NCBI RefSeq assembly: GCF_000620845.1
Contig: NZ_KK211189.1
Span: forward strand, 635,662 to 699,661
DNA from: Exiguobacterium marinum DSM 16307
GTDB lineage: Bacteria > Bacillota > Bacilli > Exiguobacteriales > Exiguobacteriaceae
Length of the DNA stretch: 64,000 nt
Direction of reading: 5' to 3'
The notes under the pieces: generated by a model
The model's input: only the letters and a program-made list of their open reading frames with translations
Databases searched by the model: none
Told to the model about the DNA's origin: nothing
In this document: piece after piece, positions 63,140-64,000 of the stretch
Numbering within the stretch: the first letter of the stretch is position 1
Layout of the letters: every line of letters begins with the position of its first letter
Program-made: the position numbers and the translations under genes

Positions 63140-64000
63140 TTAGTTGGCTTGCTCGATGTCGCTTGGACGATCTTGTTTTTTACGCATTTGTTCACGCACG
63201 TAATAGATAACCGTCAACCCAATCAACCATGGAATGCCGAACTTCAACATAATATTGAAGTCAGTGAACCATGTCGTGATCATGAGGCTGAGGAGTAAGA
63301 TGGCTCCGAGGATTGGAAGGAACGGATAACCAATCATGCGGACAGGGAGCTTTCGTCCCGTCCATTTCTTACGGAAGAACAAATGAGAGACGAAGACCAT
63401 GAACCATGTGAAAATGGCGCCGAACATCGAGATGCCCATTAAGAACGGATATGACGATTCCATAAACACTTGTAATAAAGCAGCCAAAACGATTCCGCCC
63501 GTGGAAACAAGTAGCGCGAACATCGGGATGCCGTTTTTGCTGATTTTTTTGAACGCTTTCGGTGCATCACCGGCTTCGGCGAGCGAGTACATCATGCGTG
63601 TCGATGCATAGAGTTGCGCGTTCATCGCTGACAAAGCAGCAATCAAAATCACAAAGTTAAGGATGCCGGCCGCGAACGGGACGTCGAACTGTTCCATGAC
63701 GAGCACGAACGGGCTTTGGTCAATCCCCGCTTGCTGCCATGGGATGAGCATAAGCATGATGGCGAGCGTGATGACATAGAAGAACGTCAGACGGAACACG
63801 GTAGCACGTAAAGCGCGTGGTACGGCCTGGTCCGGGTCTTTCGCTTCTCCTGCTGTGACGGCGACGAGTTCGGTTCCGAGGAAGCTGAAGAGGGAGATGA
63901 AAATCGTCACCCACATTCCGTAAAATCCGAAAGCGAAGAATCCTTCGTTTCCTGTCGTGATCGATTCAATCGGTGATCCTGGTTCGCCGAACAATGTAGC
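63140..64000 (-). CDS. APC family amino acid permease, C-terminal part
   Basis: The last 286 residues of an amino acid permease; the start lies beyond the window. About eight hydrophobic segments are visible. ELVAVTAGEAKDPDQAVPRALRATVFRL near the start of the visible part is the signature between segments 6 and 7 of the AAT branch (GabP, AnsP, RocC/AapA). The run SAMNAQLYASTRMMYSLAEAGDAPKAFKKISKNGIP is typical too. It imports an amino acid with protons; the substrate is unknown. The short, polar C-terminus ends in IEQAN. Confidence 0.9.
   Translation of the reverse strand, partial: ATLFGEPGSPIESITTGNEGFFAFGFYGMWVTIFISLFSFLGTELVAVTAGEAKDPDQAVPRALRATVFRLTFFYVITLAIMLMLIPWQQAGIDQSPFVLVMEQFDVPFAAGILNFVILIAALSAMNAQLYASTRMMYSLAEAGDAPKAFKKISKNGIPMFALLVSTGGIVLAALLQVFMESSYPFLMGISMFGAIFTWFMVFVSHLFFRKKWTGRKLPVRMIGYPFLPILGAILLLSLMITTWFTDFNIMLKFGIPWLIGLTVIYYVREQMRKKQDRPSDIEQAN

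Noticed and set aside
1-64000. Mobile elements, CRISPR arrays, tRNA or rRNA genes
   Set aside because: No transposase or integrase domain, no regularly spaced direct repeats, and no cloverleaf or rRNA sequence was recognised anywhere in the window.

Overview
The window reads as a chromosomal stretch of a Gram-positive bacterium of the order Bacillales. Supporting signs are strong AGGAGG-type ribosome binding sites, TTG and GTG starts, cre boxes, an ECF sigma/anti-sigma pair, a YflT-type stress protein, a YwdI-type protein, arcABDC and cydDC. My best guess is Exiguobacterium or a close relative, because it combines a compact kynurenine operon, an arginine deiminase operon and moderate GC. That placement is inference. 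No rRNA, tRNA, CRISPR array, transposase, integrase or phage gene was seen.

Layout. 1-2.6 kb: the end of a ribose-type ABC transporter operon (rbsA-rbsC-rbsB). 2.8-13.6 kb: a surface-glycan cluster with GDP-mannose synthesis, three glycosyltransferases, a lipid-linked oligosaccharide flippase, a degenerate response regulator and a giant membrane protein. Gene blocks alternate strands with very small gaps. 13.7-16.5 kb: kynU-kynA-kynB for tryptophan catabolism, followed by a BCCT osmolyte transporter. 18-26.7 kb: HAD phosphatases, an ABC-F ATPase behind a leader-peptide attenuator, a decayed DMT permease, a Gfo/Idh oxidoreductase, an ECF sigma/anti-sigma pair, a frameshifted small membrane gene and an orphan sigma-region-2 protein. 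27-36.5 kb: a stand-alone murE, a stress protein, a reductase, several small proteins, a frameshifted serine hydrolase next to a truncated GGDEF gene, a sodium symporter and mgtE.

36.8-48.5 kb: arcA-arcB-arcD-arcC, a GH31 alpha-glucosidase with a classical cre site, a Crp/Fnr regulator with its own cre site, and cydDC with a Crp-type palindrome at its start. This looks like one energy and redox control region. 48.5-48.7 kb: a Fur box inside a strong minus-strand promoter, followed by about 165 nt of C-rich, apparently non-coding sequence and a terminator. This is a good candidate for an iron-responsive small RNA. 49-64 kb: a diguanylate cyclase, an MsrA-MsrB fusion, a DUF2252 protein, a rhodanese under a CsoR/CstR-like operator, gabD, a PlsY-like protein translationally coupled to an unusual GNAT-aminotransferase fusion, a UbiB-family kinase, small membrane proteins, an M23 murein hydrolase and a partial amino acid permease.

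The strongest leads are the Fur-controlled sRNA candidate, the ABC-F leader-peptide attenuator, the PlsY-like/GNAT-aminotransferase pair, the glycan cluster with two receiver-like modules, and the CstR-like operator on the rhodanese gene. All assignments come from reading the sequence by eye. No database search was run.
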